A stretch of 56,507 nucleotides of DNA from Hahella sp. (GCA_028280065.1 JANQMN010000090.1:1-56507); one strand, 5' to 3'. Numbered from the stretch's first letter, positions 25,911 to 37,464 are shown. Translations and numbers: made by a program. Notes: generated from the letters alone by a model not told the origin.

Positions 25911-27329
25911 ATGCAACAGTTAAGCGGTCTGGACACCACATTTTTGAATATTGAATCCAATGCCTGTCCGATGCATGTCGGCGGCGTGGTGATCATGGAG
26001 CCGCCTAAGACGGCGTCAGCGGAGGAGGGTTTCAAACAGTTCTTTAAACATGTGGAAAGCAGGCTGGATCTGATACCGCCGCTGCGTCGGCGGCTGGTCA
26101 ATGCACCCATGGGATTTGATCATCCCTATTGGATTGAAGATCCCGATTTTGATCTTGTGCACCACGTCAAACACCGTGCATTGCCCACCCCCGGAAGTGA
26201 TGCGCAGCTTGCCGAACTAGTCTGCGAGTTGGCCAGTACTCGCCTGGATCGTAATCTGCCCTTGTGGGAAATCCACTATGTAGAAGGCTTGCAAGGTGGT
26301 CGGGTGGCGGCAATCAGTAAAATGCACCATGCTGCAATTGACGGTGTATCCGGTGCCGAGATTCTCGGGAATTTTCTGGATTTGACCGCTACACCTCGGG
26401 AGTTTCCGGCGCCGGATACGCCCTGGCAGCCGGATACGGAGCCGTCGCTGGCCAAGCTTGCAGGTCTTACAGCGAAGTCCCTTGCCAAACGGCCGGGCAA
26501 AGCGGTGCAACTGGTGAAGGACACCTGGCCGTTCCTGATGTCATCGGGCCGGGATATGTGGGAACGCCGTAAGTTGTCCGGCAAGTTCCGCGATATGCTG
26601 GCCATGGCTCCGCGTACCCGGTTTAACCATCAAATTACCGCCAGACGGTCGTTTGCCTTCGGCTCGTTGGATCTTCAGCAAGTGAAAACGGTAAAGAACA
26701 CCTTTGGGACCACGGTTAACGATGTGGTCATGGCGGTTTGCGGTATTGCCTTGGCAAGATATCTGGTTGAGAAAGGAGAGCTGCCGGATAAATCCTTGAT
26801 CGCAGGTGTCCCTGTATCCACCCGCACGGAAGAACAAAAAGGCACTGCAGGCAACCAGGTCTCGTTCGTGCGCTCATCCTTACATACGGATGAAGCAGAC
26901 CCGGTCAGCCAGCTATTGGCCATCAGTGAAGAAATGGCCAATGCCAAGGACCGTTTTCGCGCCATTGCCGCCAATCTCATGGGAGATTGGGCGCAACTTC
27001 CCGCCCCGGCTCTGATGGCCCGTGCCGCCCGCTTGTATGAAAACTTCACCATCCACAACTATCACGCTCCGGCGTTCAATGTGGTCATTTCCAATGTACC
27101 GGGTCCTTCGATGCCGCTGTACCTGGCGGGCCTTAAAGTACTGGCGAATTACCCCGTGAGTATTCCCTACCACGGTCTGGGATTAAATATCACGTTGATG
27201 AGCTACTGCGGAAAGCTGGATTTCGGCCTGACCGCCGACTACGATTCGGTACCGGATATCGATGACTTTGCCCGAATGATGCACGATGCGCTCGAAGTGT
27301 TGATCAGTAGGGTAAATGAAGCGGTCTGA
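25911..27329 (+). CDS. Wax ester synthase / diacylglycerol acyltransferase (WS/DGAT)
   Basis: 472 residues from ATG 25911; upstream in-frame codons run through the REP-like element and are not likely coding. The start MQQLSGLDTTFLNIESNACP is typical. The catalytic HHxxxDG motif is MHHAAIDGVSG with H139, H140 and D144. The conserved NVVISNVPGPSMPLYLAG segment is near residue 385. Such enzymes transfer fatty-acyl groups from CoA to fatty alcohols or diacylglycerol and make storage lipids. The SDR upstream on the same strand could be metabolically linked, but the REP element separates them. Confidence 0.93.
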   Translation: MQQLSGLDTTFLNIESNACPMHVGGVVIMEPPKTASAEEGFKQFFKHVESRLDLIPPLRRRLVNAPMGFDHPYWIEDPDFDLVHHVKHRALPTPGSDAQLAELVCELASTRLDRNLPLWEIHYVEGLQGGRVAAISKMHHAAIDGVSGAEILGNFLDLTATPREFPAPDTPWQPDTEPSLAKLAGLTAKSLAKRPGKAVQLVKDTWPFLMSSGRDMWERRKLSGKFRDMLAMAPRTRFNHQITARRSFAFGSLDLQQVKTVKNTFGTTVNDVVMAVCGIALARYLVEKGELPDKSLIAGVPVSTRTEEQKGTAGNQVSFVRSSLHTDEADPVSQLLAISEEMANAKDRFRAIAANLMGDWAQLPAPALMARAARLYENFTIHNYHAPAFNVVISNVPGPSMPLYLAGLKVLANYPVSIPYHGLGLNITLMSYCGKLDFGLTADYDSVPDIDDFARMMHDALEVLISRVNEAV

Positions 27330-27431
27330 TATGCGTTCGGTGCATGCCAAAGACAGTTGTCTCCGGACATTTATCGACTACCCTAGATATGTTGATTTAG
27401 CCTAATTTGAATAATTTAGGAGATCGGTTAA

Positions 27432-28175
27432 ATGATAATGTCCTATGTGAAATTTTGGTTTTTGGCCGTATTACTCTCGGTGAAGGTAGTAGCGAATGCT
27501 GAAACATTAAAACTGGCCACAGTGGAGTGGCCACCTTTTTACAGCAGCTCTCTGCCGGAAAATGGCTTTTATTCGGCATTAACTAAAGAAATCTTCAAAC
27601 GTGCCGGATATGACATTCAAATCAAATTCCTCCCCTGGAAAAGGGCGTTGGAAAGTGCAAGAAATGGCTCATATGACGGTCTCCTGGGCGCATACTTTTC
27701 TGAAGACCGGGCAAAAGACTTTGTTTATACGGAAGAGGTAGCTAACAATGACGAGGTTTTCGTCCAAAAAAAGGGTAAAGGCATCACGTATTCCACAATA
27801 AATGATCTCAAGGCTTTTAAAATTGGAGGGATGCGGGGTGGGGCGCAAGTTGAAGAACTCAAGAAAATGGGGTTCAACATTGACGAAGCTGCCAATAGCA
27901 TACCTAACATGCAAAAACTGGCCGCTGGCCGATTAGACCTCATAATTGTCGGCAAACAGGAATTTAATTTTCAGCTAGCAAATGAACCTGTTTTGCATAA
28001 TTTCCAAAATCTATTTGACGTTTTGGAGCCACCCTACAAATCATTTGGGTTATTTAACCCCATAACGAAAAGGCGACCAGATGCGATGGAAATAGTCGCC
28101 AAGTTCAACTCAGCGTTAGCCGAAGTAAAAGCTGACGGAACATATGAGGCAGTCCTTAGTCGGTTTGGGCAGTGA
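27432..28175 (+). CDS. Periplasmic solute-binding protein, family 3
   Basis: 247 residues. Signal peptide about 1-23 (ending VVANA), then ETLKLATVEWPPFYSSSLPE and FLPWKRALESARNGSYDGLL, which are typical of family 3 binding proteins related to polar-amino-acid receptors. AGGAGA precedes the start. No ABC permease or ATPase is adjacent, so it may be an orphan receptor that serves another transporter or presents ligand to a chemoreceptor. The chemoreceptor gene lies downstream in the opposite direction. Confidence 0.88.
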   Translation: MIMSYVKFWFLAVLLSVKVVANAETLKLATVEWPPFYSSSLPENGFYSALTKEIFKRAGYDIQIKFLPWKRALESARNGSYDGLLGAYFSEDRAKDFVYTEEVANNDEVFVQKKGKGITYSTINDLKAFKIGGMRGGAQVEELKKMGFNIDEAANSIPNMQKLAAGRLDLIIVGKQEFNFQLANEPVLHNFQNLFDVLEPPYKSFGLFNPITKRRPDAMEIVAKFNSALAEVKADGTYEAVLSRFGQ

Positions 28176-28371
28176 TTGTTTTAAGGTAGCCATTGGTGAA
28201 TAGGTCTTTGGTTATCTAGCAAAATGAAAAATCTAGGCTTTGTTGCCGATCTGATATCCAGGTCTTTTGCCAAAAAGGGAGAACCGCAAAATTTGAATTC
28301 CCACCATGGCGAAGAGCCTGTGTGTGGGGCACAAGACGGAAGGGATGCCGACCATCAAGGTAAATGGAAGT

Positions 28372-30342
28372 TCAGTGTCCAGTATTAAACCTGGATACCA
28401 AGCCATTTAGTTCACTGCTTAAAGTATTCTGTTCCCGACAAAGTGATTCTACATTCGTTGATAGCTCAGATACCTTATTGGCAAACTCGGAAATGGAGAT
28501 TGTGTTCTTGTTTATATCCTCCGTCACCAAGTGTTGCTCTTCGGTCGCGCTGGCTGTCTGAGTGGTCATATCACGTATTTTTTCAACCGAATTCTCAATA
28601 TTTTCGAAAGCGGTGAGTACATCGCCGGACAAACCAACAGCCGTTTCGGACTCTGTAAGACTGGTATCCATATTCTCAGACACTTCTTTGGTCTTATCGA
28701 CCAACTGTTTGAGAATGGTATTGATTTCTTCCGTGGAATCCTGCGTGCGTTTTGCCAAATTGCGCACCTCATCAGCTACCACCGCGAACCCCCGTCCCTG
28801 CTCGCCAGCCCTAGCGGCTTCTATAGCGGCGTTAAGTGCGAGTAAGTTGGTTTGTTCGGCGATGTCCTGAATGGTGCCTAGAATGGAATTAATATTGGCT
28901 GTTTCCTTTTCAAGCTCCTGGATCACCTGGTTGGATGTTTTAATGCTCTGACCCAGACTTGTAACTCCCTTGGCGCTTCGGTTGATAATCTCTTTGCCTT
29001 CAACCGTTGCTGATAACCCTTCTTCAGATACATTGGCTGTATCGACACAGTTCTTCGCAACTTCGTTGGCCGCGGCAGACATCTCCGTTACTGCGGTCAC
29101 GACTTGGTCAACCGATTGCAGCTGTTGACTTGACGCCTCCGCCATATCCATCGCCCGTGCATTGGTTTGGTCGGATAAGTTGTCCATTTCCACGGAGGTT
29201 TTCTTTATGGCGACTATCATTCTTTGGGTGGACTCAATGAACTGATTAAACCAGTCGGCCAGTTCGCCGGTTTCATCGTTGCTTTCCACATTGATTCGGG
29301 TCGTTAGATCGCCTTCCCCTTCCGCGATAGTCCTTAGATTATCTTTCACACTGTTAATGGGGCTGACAATTCGATTGGCAATGAAGACACCGAATAGGCC
29401 GAATACGATAACCAGTATGGTACAGACTATTGCTGTACTGATGGTCATTTGCCTGGCTTCGGCAAAAATCTCCCGCTTTTGCATGAGGCCGATGAATTTC
29501 CAGCCTAGCTCCTTTGAATGGTATATATTTGCCATGTAGCCCACGCCGTCAACCTCTAACTCTACGACACCCGAGTCCGTCTTATCGATGACTTGATAAT
29601 GCGGGCTATCGAGGGAGCTGAGTGCTTTAAAGTTGTTTTCCGTATAGGCGGCATCTACCAGGATGTTGCCGTTGCCTTCAACGACCATAAGATAACCGGT
29701 TTCTCCAAACTTGACTTCCTGCACCATTTTCGTCAACGTTTTTAAGGAAAAATCGATGCCGACTACACCTTCAAAGCTGCCATTCTTCCCCTTAAACGCA
29801 CGCAAGACAGCAATATAAACTGCATCATCGGGTGCATAGTAGTAGCCATCCCGGCGGACCACGGAATAGTTGGCGTTTTTACCAATATCGAACCAAGGGC
29901 GGTTACGTGAGTCCCAGTTTCCATATTCGGCAGTCCCCGGCCATTCCAGATAGCCTCCTTGTTTGTCTCCCATATAGACGTAAACCAGGGACGGGTTATT
30001 GTTCCCGATAGAGCTGAACAGCTCAAAAATTTCCAGTTCGCGGCCTCCACTCGCTCGTGCAACTTCAGAAGGTCTTTGCTCCTCTCCGAAGTAAGTGCTA
30101 ATCGGCCCTGCATCTGACTTGGTAACACTGGGATGCTCAGCCAAAGCCGAAACCGTATAACCTACATACTCAAAAAAATTCACAAAGGTGTTGTTGATTA
30201 CCGCCATGTTCAAACTGCTGGCTTCAGCAAACTGCAGTTCGCTATTTTTATTGATATCTCGGGTAGTTATGACTGCAACCAGCAAAACAGGTACAAGAAC
30301 AGCCACTAAGAAAGCTACCAATAGTTTGGTTTTTATTTTCAT
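28372..30342 (-). CDS. Methyl-accepting chemotaxis protein with dCache sensor
   Basis: 656 residues. TM1 at about 7-27, then a periplasmic double-Cache domain (about 35-290, with [20 protein letters not shown] and [14 protein letters not shown]). TM2 follows at about 300-322 ([20 protein letters not shown]), a HAMP domain to about 376, and the cytoplasmic signalling coiled coil with the invariant hairpin tip [20 protein letters not shown]. dCache receptors commonly bind amino acids or other small organics. Its location beside xylB suggests, but does not show, a link to sugar sensing. Confidence 0.95.
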   Translation of the reverse strand: MKIKTKLLVAFLVAVLVPVLLVAVITTRDINKNSELQFAEASSLNMAVINNTFVNFFEYVGYTVSALAEHPSVTKSDAGPISTYFGEEQRPSEVARASGGRELEIFELFSSIGNNNPSLVYVYMGDKQGGYLEWPGTAEYGNWDSRNRPWFDIGKNANYSVVRRDGYYYAPDDAVYIAVLRAFKGKNGSFEGVVGIDFSLKTLTKMVQEVKFGETGYLMVVEGNGNILVDAAYTENNFKALSSLDSPHYQVIDKTDSGVVELEVDGVGYMANIYHSKELGWKFIGLMQKREIFAEARQMTISTAIVCTILVIVFGLFGVFIANRIVSPINSVKDNLRTIAEGEGDLTTRINVESNDETGELADWFNQFIESTQRMIVAIKKTSVEMDNLSDQTNARAMDMAEASSQQLQSVDQVVTAVTEMSAAANEVAKNCVDTANVSEEGLSATVEGKEIINRSAKGVTSLGQSIKTSNQVIQELEKETANINSILGTIQDIAEQTNLLALNAAIEAARAGEQGRGFAVVADEVRNLAKRTQDSTEEINTILKQLVDKTKEVSENMDTSLTESETAVGLSGDVLTAFENIENSVEKIRDMTTQTASATEEQHLVTEDINKNTISISEFANKVSELSTNVESLCREQNTLSSELNGLVSRFNTGH

Positions 30343-30576
30343 AACGAGTCTGTATCCTATTCGTGGTAGTTGCCCAAGCCTTTGTGCAGAAAGAAGGCAT
30401 ATTTGGGGTCATGGAGGCTTGTAATAAGAGTAGACTCGCCTAACCTGCATGACCAGCCTAGATAGGCAAAAAATGGTAGTTAACTACTTTTGAGTATTAG
30501 CGGGAATTTGCCTACGGAATAGTCGGATCAAGGCCATAGTTGCCTAAAAAGAAGCAGGGAAGATGCATATATGTGG

Positions 30577-30765
30577 TTAGCGACGTAACTTTGCCTTTAT
30601 CGCAGCAGCTTCAAACTCCAACAGCATTTCACGGAGATTGCTGCCGCGGGAGGCGGCCCTTTTCATTTGTCTCAGTTTACCCTCATAAAGGTGCTGAATC
30701 AGCGGTGAGGTTACTTGGATTGATTCTTTTGAATTGAACCTAAGATTCACGATACTTTCCCCCAT
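30577..30765 (-). CDS. Possible small protein downstream of xylB
   Basis: 62 codons on the same strand as xylB, starting 11 bases after the xylB stop. The peptide is basic and probably helical (IQHLYEGKLRQMKRAASRGS). The ribosome-binding site is poor. I do not recognise it. Position and composition make it a possible small gene of the xylB transcript; chance is a real alternative. Confidence 0.35.
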   Translation of the reverse strand: MGESIVNLRFNSKESIQVTSPLIQHLYEGKLRQMKRAASRGSNLREMLLEFEAAAIKAKLRR

Positions 30766-30776
30766 CTTAGAACGTC

Positions 30777-32240
30777 CTAAAACAGATTCTCATTTGCACT
30801 GTAAAGTAATTTGAACTTTGCGTAGCGGGGTTCGTATAGATCCACCCTGCTTGCATTCGCTTCATGCAGGTCAACAATTGTCGGTGTAGGGCATATGCCG
30901 GCGAGATTTTCGATTCCTTGCTTACCCAATTGAGCTAACCGTGCGGCGCCTAACGCTGGACCAACGTCCCCACCTTCACAAAACGCCATTTGCCTGCCAC
31001 AAATATCGGCTAACATTTGGCGCCAAAAAACACTTCTTGCGCCACCGCCTATGAGTCTGATGGGATCATCCATCTTAGCGCCGGTTTCCATCAGCTTTTC
31101 CATGCCCTGTCTGAGGCCGAAGCTCACGCCTTCCAGCACGGAATAGACGAGATGAACCTTGTCGTGCCGGTGAGTTAATCCAAAGAAAACGCCTTTGGCA
31201 TTCGGGTTGTTGTGAGGTGTTCGTTCACCGGAAAGATAAGGGAGAAATATTGGGGCATGCCTGGCAACACCGACGTCCACAACGTCCTCAACTCTTTTCA
31301 ACAGATCCCCAATATTTGTCTCGCCGACCAGTTTGCACATCCAATCCAAACAAGAAGCTGCGCTAAGCATCACAGACATTAAATGCCAGCGCTCGGGTAA
31401 GGCGTGGCAAAAACTGTGAACCGCCGATCCAGGCTGGGAGTAAAACTTGTCAGATGCCAGGAAGCATACTCCCGATGTCCCCAGGGATAACATGGCCTGA
31501 CCACTTTCGATAATACCCGAACCAATCGCGCCAGCCGCATTGTCTCCGGCACCTGCATATACCGGAACTGTCGGAATGCCAAGCTCTTCGGCGACCTGCT
31601 GACTAACCGACCCGGTTTGTTGATTACCTTCCACAACCGATGGCATGTGGGACAGATTAAGTCCCGTGGCATTGAGTAACGACTCGCTCCAGATGCGCTT
31701 CGAAACATCCAGCCACAATGTACCGGCAGCGTCGGACATATCAGAATAGAATTCGCCGGTTAGCTTGAATCTTAGGTAGTCTTTAGGAAGTAAAACTTTT
31801 TTCAGCTTTGCATAGATATCCGGTTCATGCTTTCTCACCCAGGCAATTTTAGGGGCGGTGAAACCCGGCATAATCAGATTACCGGTCTGGCGACGAAAGT
31901 CGGGCTGATCCTTATCCAGTTCGGTGCATTCAGCAAACGAGCGGCTATCGTTCCAAAGAATGCAGGGTCTTAGCGGTTTGTTGGACTCATCCAGAAGAGT
32001 AGCGCCATGCATTTGACCGCTAAAAGAAATTCCCTGAATAGCGGATAAATTTTGTTGCTTGGAAAGTGAATGTATCGCATTCTTCGTTGCGGTCCACCAA
32101 CTATCCGGATCTTGTTCTGACCATAAGGGTTTAGGTTGTTGAACAGTCAACGCTGATGTTTCACTGGCGACGAGTCGACCTTCATTATCTATGAGGGCAA
32201 CTTTTACGCCTGAAGTGCCTAGATCAATACCGACAAACAT
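30777..32240 (-). CDS. xylB: Xylulokinase
   Basis: 487 residues, FGGY-kinase family. The start is MFVGIDLGTSGVKVALIDNE and the substrate-region motif PLWSEQDPDSWW is present. FSGQMHGATLLDE and the conserved C-terminal glycine-rich RLIGGGARSVFWRQMLADIC (ATP site) follow. It phosphorylates D-xylulose at O5 with ATP to D-xylulose 5-phosphate, after xylose isomerase. AAAGGA precedes the start. It is divergent from xylR, so their shared 476-bp region probably carries XylR-controlled promoters. Confidence 0.96.
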   Translation of the reverse strand: MFVGIDLGTSGVKVALIDNEGRLVASETSALTVQQPKPLWSEQDPDSWWTATKNAIHSLSKQQNLSAIQGISFSGQMHGATLLDESNKPLRPCILWNDSRSFAECTELDKDQPDFRRQTGNLIMPGFTAPKIAWVRKHEPDIYAKLKKVLLPKDYLRFKLTGEFYSDMSDAAGTLWLDVSKRIWSESLLNATGLNLSHMPSVVEGNQQTGSVSQQVAEELGIPTVPVYAGAGDNAAGAIGSGIIESGQAMLSLGTSGVCFLASDKFYSQPGSAVHSFCHALPERWHLMSVMLSAASCLDWMCKLVGETNIGDLLKRVEDVVDVGVARHAPIFLPYLSGERTPHNNPNAKGVFFGLTHRHDKVHLVYSVLEGVSFGLRQGMEKLMETGAKMDDPIRLIGGGARSVFWRQMLADICGRQMAFCEGGDVGPALGAARLAQLGKQGIENLAGICPTPTIVDLHEANASRVDLYEPRYAKFKLLYSANENLF

Positions 32241-32716
32241 TTCTACTTTTTATCCTTTCAAGTTCTCATTGGTATAGATACATTTCAGCGCTATTCGTTG
32301 CTTTTCTCAATTATGATTCCTGACATGCCCGGAACAATTTTTGATAAATACAGGAGTCTCCCAACCTAGTCTCGTGGTTGTCGAAGACAGGTCAAATAAC
32401 AAGACCGTCCCTTCCGACCTCCAAGTGCGTATATCCATTCAAACCACGCGATTTTCTTCAAATGCATGGACGATCAGTATTGCGGTTTTTGAAATCGCGT
32501 TTGCCTTTTTTGTTATTAGCTGGTTTTGCGTTAGCCTACTACTAAACGCGCAAAAAATAGGCTGAATGGCCTGTAGAAAGTACTGACAATAGGTTGTCTC
32601 TGTGTAAAATGGATCGGCGCAGGTATAGCGCAGAGCAATAATTAAACTAGGTCATTACCACTGCCAGCGCTTTTCATAAATAACAATAAACGAGTGTTGC
32701 GAGGAGATTGGGTCGA
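32241..32716. promoter_or_regulatory. Divergent xylB / xylR regulatory region
   Basis: A 476-bp non-coding region between divergent genes. A 74-codon frame at 32341-32565 has no ribosome-binding site and a random-looking peptide. I find no unambiguous palindrome or CRP-type site. XylR operators are expected here from the gene arrangement, but I could not place one. Confidence 0.45.
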
Positions 32717-33895
32717 GTGTTTGAACGAAAATACCGCATTAACCTCTTGTTTAATGCCAATAAGGTCTATGATCGTCAAGTTATCGAGGGGGTAGGAGAA
32801 TATCTCCAGGCATCGCAGGCGGATTGGGATATTTATATCGAAGAGGACTTTCGTTTTCGCATTGATCGGGTAAAGGATTGGGCTGGAGACGGAGTCATCG
32901 CGGACTTCGATGATCCCGAAGTCGAAGCCGCATTGCAGGATATGAATTTTCCCATTGTCGCCGTAGGCGGTTCATACATGGCGGAAGAGGATTATCCTAC
33001 CGAACCCTACATTGCCACAGATAACTTCAAGCTGGTTGAACTAGCCTTTCAGCACCTGAAAGACAAAGGGTTCGAAAACTTTGCCTTTTATGGTACGCCG
33101 CCACACCCAGGTAAAAAATGGGCAAGGGAACGTAAAAAGGCGTTCGTCAAACTGATGAAGGACAATGGCTTTGAGGTCTACACTTATAACGGCGAAGAAG
33201 TAGGGCCACAAAGCTGGCAATATGCATTGAACCGGTTGGCGGATTGGATTCAACGCCTTCCCGAGCCGACCGGAATTGTCGCCGTTACCGATTCTCGAGC
33301 GCGGCATGTACTCCAAGTCTGCGAGCACTTGGATATTCTGGTGCCGGATCGGATATCGGTCATCGGCATCGACAACGAAGAACTCACCCGCTATCTAAAT
33401 CGGATTCCCTTATCCTCGGTGGGGCAGGGCTGTAAGGAAATGGGCTATCAGGCGGCGAAGTTGTTGCACCGTGCTTTGCGTGGTGGGGATATAAGCGGCC
33501 ATCGCATGTTAATTCCGCCAACCAAAGTATTCGAAAGGCAGTCCTCGGACTATAAGGCGTTGAAAGATCCTTATGTTATACAAGCCATGCACTTTATTCG
33601 CATGAACGCCTGTAAAGGCATTAAGGTGGATCAGGTGGTGGATTATGTCGGGATATCGCGTTCCAATCTTGAAGCGCGTTTTAAGGATGAAACACGCCAG
33701 TCTGTCCATAACGAGATACATAACTTTAAGTTGTATCGGGCAGAACATTTATTGGAGAGTACCGACTTGCCAATAGCTGAAATCGCTTCTCTTTGCGGCT
33801 ACCCCTCGATCCAGTATCTCTATACCGTGTTTAAGAAACACATGGATATAACGCCGAAAGACTATCGCGAGCAGCATCGTAAAGTCGTGGAATAA
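32717..33895 (+). CDS. xylR: Xylose operon activator XylR (AraC family)
   Basis: About 392 residues. GTG 32717 is chosen because the protein from there (MFERKYRINLLFNANKVYDR) aligns with the start of E. coli XylR as I know it, and GAGGAG at 32701-32706 is correctly spaced. A TTG at 32708 would be too close to that site. A LacI-like periplasmic-binding-type xylose domain (about 5-275, with GVGEYLQASQADWDIYIEED and DGVIADFDDPEVEAAL) is followed by an AraC HTH pair (VDYVGISRSNLEARF, EIASLCGYPSIQYLYTVFKK). It is expected to activate xylose genes on binding D-xylose. Confidence 0.96.
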   Translation: MFERKYRINLLFNANKVYDRQVIEGVGEYLQASQADWDIYIEEDFRFRIDRVKDWAGDGVIADFDDPEVEAALQDMNFPIVAVGGSYMAEEDYPTEPYIATDNFKLVELAFQHLKDKGFENFAFYGTPPHPGKKWARERKKAFVKLMKDNGFEVYTYNGEEVGPQSWQYALNRLADWIQRLPEPTGIVAVTDSRARHVLQVCEHLDILVPDRISVIGIDNEELTRYLNRIPLSSVGQGCKEMGYQAAKLLHRALRGGDISGHRMLIPPTKVFERQSSDYKALKDPYVIQAMHFIRMNACKGIKVDQVVDYVGISRSNLEARFKDETRQSVHNEIHNFKLYRAEHLLESTDLPIAEIASLCGYPSIQYLYTVFKKHMDITPKDYREQHRKVVE

Positions 33896-33974
33896 TCTTT
33901 AAAGTTGTCTGATCAACAAGCGGAAAGAAAGAGGAAAAAAGAAGAAAAAGGGCGAATAAAAAGAACGAAAAATG

Positions 33975-33992
33975 GGGGAGGCTGAGCTCCCC
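33975..33992 (-). terminator. Rho-independent-like terminator after xylA
   Basis: GGGGAG (33975-33980) and CTCCCC (33987-33992) form a 6-bp stem with a 6-base loop. Read on the minus strand the hairpin is followed by a T-rich run (TTTTTCGTTCTTTTT). It lies 18 bases past the xylA stop, between convergent xylA and xylR. Confidence 0.65.
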
Positions 33993-34010
33993 AAAAGCAC
34001 TACGGGTACA

Positions 34011-35330
34011 CTATCTAAAGAGGCAAAGGTTAACGAGGTTTTCCAAATCTTCTTGGCGACCGGATACCGGCTTGGGATTGAGTTCATGCTCGTTGCAATA
34101 ACCTGCGAGGGATTCCAGGCTGTATTCGCGAGTTAAAATGCCACGGCCCAGCGCACTGTTCCATCCGGCATAGCGCGCTGATACAGCCTGTCTAAGTACC
34201 TTGCTATCGAGAAGTGCGGCGGCTTTTTCCAAAGCTAGTGCCATAGTATCCATTCCTCCGATATGCCCGTAAAACAGGTCGTATGGATCAAGGCTTTGAC
34301 GTCTTAGTCGAGAGTCGAAGTTAAATCCGCCTGTTGTGAACCCACCGGCTTTAAGAATTTCATACATCACGAGAGCATTTTCTTCAACACTGTTAGGGAA
34401 TTGGTCAGTATCCCAGCCTAGTTGAGCATCCCCTCTATTGGCGTCAATCGAGCCAAAAATTCCCAAAGATATCGCTGTGGCAATTTCGTGGTGGAATGAA
34501 TGCCCCGCCAGCGTTGCATGGTTCGCTTCGATATTTACTTTAAACTCTTTTTCCAGTCCATACTGTTTGAGGAATCCATAGACGGTAGCTGTGTCATAGT
34601 CATATTGGTGCTTAGTGGGTTCCTGCGGCTTGGGTTCGATTAGCAGCGCGCCTTTGAATCCAATTTTGTGTTTGTGCTCTGCAACCATTTGCATGAACCG
34701 GCCCAACTGATCCCGCTCCTGGCGAAGGTCGGTGTTGAGCAAGGTTTCATAACCTTCGCGGCCGCCCCACAATACATAGTTCGCGCCACCGAGCTGTTTG
34801 GTGGCGTTCATGGCATGAAAGACCTGATTGGCAGCCCGTGCAAAAATCTCCGGATCCGGATTTGAAGCAGCACCGGAGGCATATCTGGGATTGGAGAAAC
34901 AGTTTGCTGTACCCCAAAGTAGCTTAAGACCGGTTTCCTCCTGCTTGGCTTGTAATACCTCTACCATTTCCTGAAAGTTATTAACGTATTCCTTAACGTT
35001 AGCGCCTTCCGGAGCTACATCCGTATCGTGGAAGCAGTAGTAAGGAATATTGAGCTTGCTAAAGAATTCAAAAGCAACATCTGCTTTTTGTTTGGCAAGC
35101 TCTAGCGTTTCGGTAGAACTAATCCATGGACGATTGAATACAGCGGCGCCAAAAACGTCAGAGCCATTCCAGACGAAGTTGTGCCAGTAACATGCGGCAA
35201 AACGCAAATGCTCCGCCATTGTCTTGCCAAGAATTACCTTTGCTGGATCATAGAATTTGAATGCAAATGGGTTTTGGCTTTCTGGTCCCTCATAAGTGAC
35301 CCTTTCAACTTGATCAAAATACTGGCTCAT
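34011..35330 (-). CDS. xylA: Xylose isomerase
   Basis: About 439 residues from ATG 35330 (AAAGGA upstream). A longer frame to 35399 adds 23 residues not seen in the family. The start [20 protein letters not shown] matches proteobacterial XylA. Conserved parts include [33 protein letters not shown] with the catalytic histidine/aspartate, [16 protein letters not shown] and [12 protein letters not shown] (metal-site glutamates and histidine). It interconverts D-xylose and D-xylulose. It is downstream of tkt on the same strand with a 130-bp gap. Confidence 0.97.
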   Translation of the reverse strand: MSQYFDQVERVTYEGPESQNPFAFKFYDPAKVILGKTMAEHLRFAACYWHNFVWNGSDVFGAAVFNRPWISSTETLELAKQKADVAFEFFSKLNIPYYCFHDTDVAPEGANVKEYVNNFQEMVEVLQAKQEETGLKLLWGTANCFSNPRYASGAASNPDPEIFARAANQVFHAMNATKQLGGANYVLWGGREGYETLLNTDLRQERDQLGRFMQMVAEHKHKIGFKGALLIEPKPQEPTKHQYDYDTATVYGFLKQYGLEKEFKVNIEANHATLAGHSFHHEIATAISLGIFGSIDANRGDAQLGWDTDQFPNSVEENALVMYEILKAGGFTTGGFNFDSRLRRQSLDPYDLFYGHIGGMDTMALALEKAAALLDSKVLRQAVSARYAGWNSALGRGILTREYSLESLAGYCNEHELNPKPVSGRQEDLENLVNLCLFR

Positions 35331-35460
35331 ACCGGTATCCTTTCTTTTGTAGTTCATTAACGTTTGTGTTCGAACATTGGGTAAATGTTCACTTAGCAAC
35401 TGGTTTGCTGCAATTACTTAATCTTTTAAAGGCTTTGCAAAAATTCATTTTTCCTGATGT

Positions 35461-37464
35461 TTACTGGTCGCTATTTAGCAACTTGTTCGCTTTTTTGACG
35501 AGATTGTCAAACGTCAAACCAAAATGTTGGTAAAGCGCTTCTGCCGGCCCGGACTCGCCAAAGGTGTCGATTCCCATAGCGATACCTTCTAGCCCTGCAT
35601 AAATCCCCAAAGACGTAGAAACCCCAGCTTCAAATGAGATTCGCTTAGTCACATTGGGAGGCAGCACCAGTTGGCGATAAGTTTCTGACTGGGCATCGAA
35701 TCGACGGGTACATGGCATGGATACCAGGCGAACCTGAATGCCGCTTTCGGTAAGATGTTGCCATGCCTGGTAGGCGGTACCCACTTCAGAACCGCTGGCG
35801 ATTAGGATTAACTCAGGTACCTTGCTTGAATCTTTTAGTACATAACCACCGCGACTTATTACCTCTAACTCATCGGTGTTTCTTGGGATCGTTGGGAGAC
35901 CTTGGCGGGAGAGAATCAACGCCGAAGGACCTTCGTTATAATTAAGCGACTCTTTCCAGACGACGGCAGTTTCCACAGCATCACAAGGTCGCCAGGTTTC
36001 AAGGTGAGGAGTGACTCTCAGGGCTGCGAGTTGTTCTACCGGTTGATGGGTCGGGCCGTCTTCGCCCAGGCCAATGGAATCATGGGTATAAACGAAGATT
36101 ACCTTCTGCTTCATTAGCGAGGCCATACGCACTGCGTTTCGTGCATACTCCATAAACATCAGGAATGTGCCGCCGTAAGGGATAAATCCTCCATACAGCG
36201 CCACGCCATTCATAATGGCCGACATGCCGAACTCCCGCACACCGTAGTGCATATAATTACCAGCGGGACTATTTGGGGTAATCGCCTTACTATCCCCGGT
36301 TGCCGTAAGATTTGAAGGCGTCAAATCGGCAGATCCGCCCAATAGTTCGGGTATCTCGGGAACAATCTTTTCAAGTACCATTTGGCTGACTTTTCGAGAA
36401 GCCAATTTAGGCTCTTCGGCTTGCAATGTTGCCGCCAAGTCATCCAGTTTGGGGTTTAGCTGTTCAGGAAGGAGACCTTTCCAGCGCCGCTGAATTTCAG
36501 CTGCTTTTTCAGGGTATGTCGCCTGGTAACTTTGAAACAGGTTGTTCCAGGCATCTTCCATGGTTTTGCCGTTTTCTCTGGCATCCCACGCCTTATAGAC
36601 TGAATCCGGAACTTCAAACGGGTTGTCGGGCCAACTCAGAACTTTGCGTGTTGCTTTTAGCTCATCTGGACCTAACGGCGCACCGTGACAATTATGGGAG
36701 CCCGCTTTGGTAGGCGCCCCCCAACCGATGGTCGTTTTGCAGCAGATTAGCGTCGGACGCCCTGTTTCAACTTGTGCGGCTTGAATTGCCGTGGTAATAG
36801 ATTCTGCATTGTGTCCGTCAACGCCTGAAATTACATGCCAACCATAGCTTTCGAAACGTTGTTCAGTGTTATCGGTAAACCAGCCGTCAACTTCGCCGTC
36901 AATTGAAATGCCGTTGTCATCCCAAAATGCGATGAGTTTGCCAAGCTTTTGAGTGCCCGCTAAAGCACAAGCTTCATGGGAGATCCCTTCCATCAAACAG
37001 CCGTCACCTAAGAATACGTAGGTGTGGTGATTGATAATGGGGAAGTCTGGGGTATTGTATTGCGCTGCCAGGGTCCGTTCGGCAAGGGCAAAACCAACGG
37101 CATTTGCCAGCCCCTGGCCTAATGGACCGGTAGTGGTTTCAACTCCCGGCGTATAGCCGAATTCAGGATGCCCCGGTGTTTTGGAATGGAGTTGTCTAAA
37201 GGCTTTCAGGTCATCAATACTGAGATCATAGCCACTTAGGTGTAATAGCGAATAGAGCAGCATGGATGCATGCCCGTTAGACAGAACAAACCTGTCGCGA
37301 TTGGGCCAGTTGGGATTATTCGGGTTGTGTCGAAGGAATCCCCGCCAGAGGGATTCAGCAATATCCGCCATTCCCATTGGCGCTCCAGGGTGGCCAGAGT
37401 TCGCCGTTTCGACGCCATCCGCTGATAAAATTCTTATGGCATTGGCTAATTGTCGACGCTGCAT
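35461..37464 (-). CDS. tkt: Transketolase
   Basis: 667 residues, full length. The TPP-binding domain has [20 protein letters not shown] and [20 protein letters not shown] (the GDG...N-type TPP motif). The pyrimidine domain has [20 protein letters not shown] and [20 protein letters not shown], with the catalytic-site [15 protein letters not shown] signature. It moves two-carbon units between xylulose 5-phosphate and ribose 5-phosphate or erythrose 4-phosphate. Its ATG overlaps the tal stop by one base (TAATG), so the two are translationally coupled, and GGGAGG precedes the start. Placed in a xyl cluster, it serves pentose catabolism. Confidence 0.97.
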   Translation of the reverse strand: MQRRQLANAIRILSADGVETANSGHPGAPMGMADIAESLWRGFLRHNPNNPNWPNRDRFVLSNGHASMLLYSLLHLSGYDLSIDDLKAFRQLHSKTPGHPEFGYTPGVETTTGPLGQGLANAVGFALAERTLAAQYNTPDFPIINHHTYVFLGDGCLMEGISHEACALAGTQKLGKLIAFWDDNGISIDGEVDGWFTDNTEQRFESYGWHVISGVDGHNAESITTAIQAAQVETGRPTLICCKTTIGWGAPTKAGSHNCHGAPLGPDELKATRKVLSWPDNPFEVPDSVYKAWDARENGKTMEDAWNNLFQSYQATYPEKAAEIQRRWKGLLPEQLNPKLDDLAATLQAEEPKLASRKVSQMVLEKIVPEIPELLGGSADLTPSNLTATGDSKAITPNSPAGNYMHYGVREFGMSAIMNGVALYGGFIPYGGTFLMFMEYARNAVRMASLMKQKVIFVYTHDSIGLGEDGPTHQPVEQLAALRVTPHLETWRPCDAVETAVVWKESLNYNEGPSALILSRQGLPTIPRNTDELEVISRGGYVLKDSSKVPELILIASGSEVGTAYQAWQHLTESGIQVRLVSMPCTRRFDAQSETYRQLVLPPNVTKRISFEAGVSTSLGIYAGLEGIAMGIDTFGESGPAEALYQHFGLTFDNLVKKANKLLNSDQ

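Noticed and set aside
32341-32565. 74-codon open frame between xylB and xylR
   Set aside because: No ribosome-binding site, and it would lie within the divergent promoter region.
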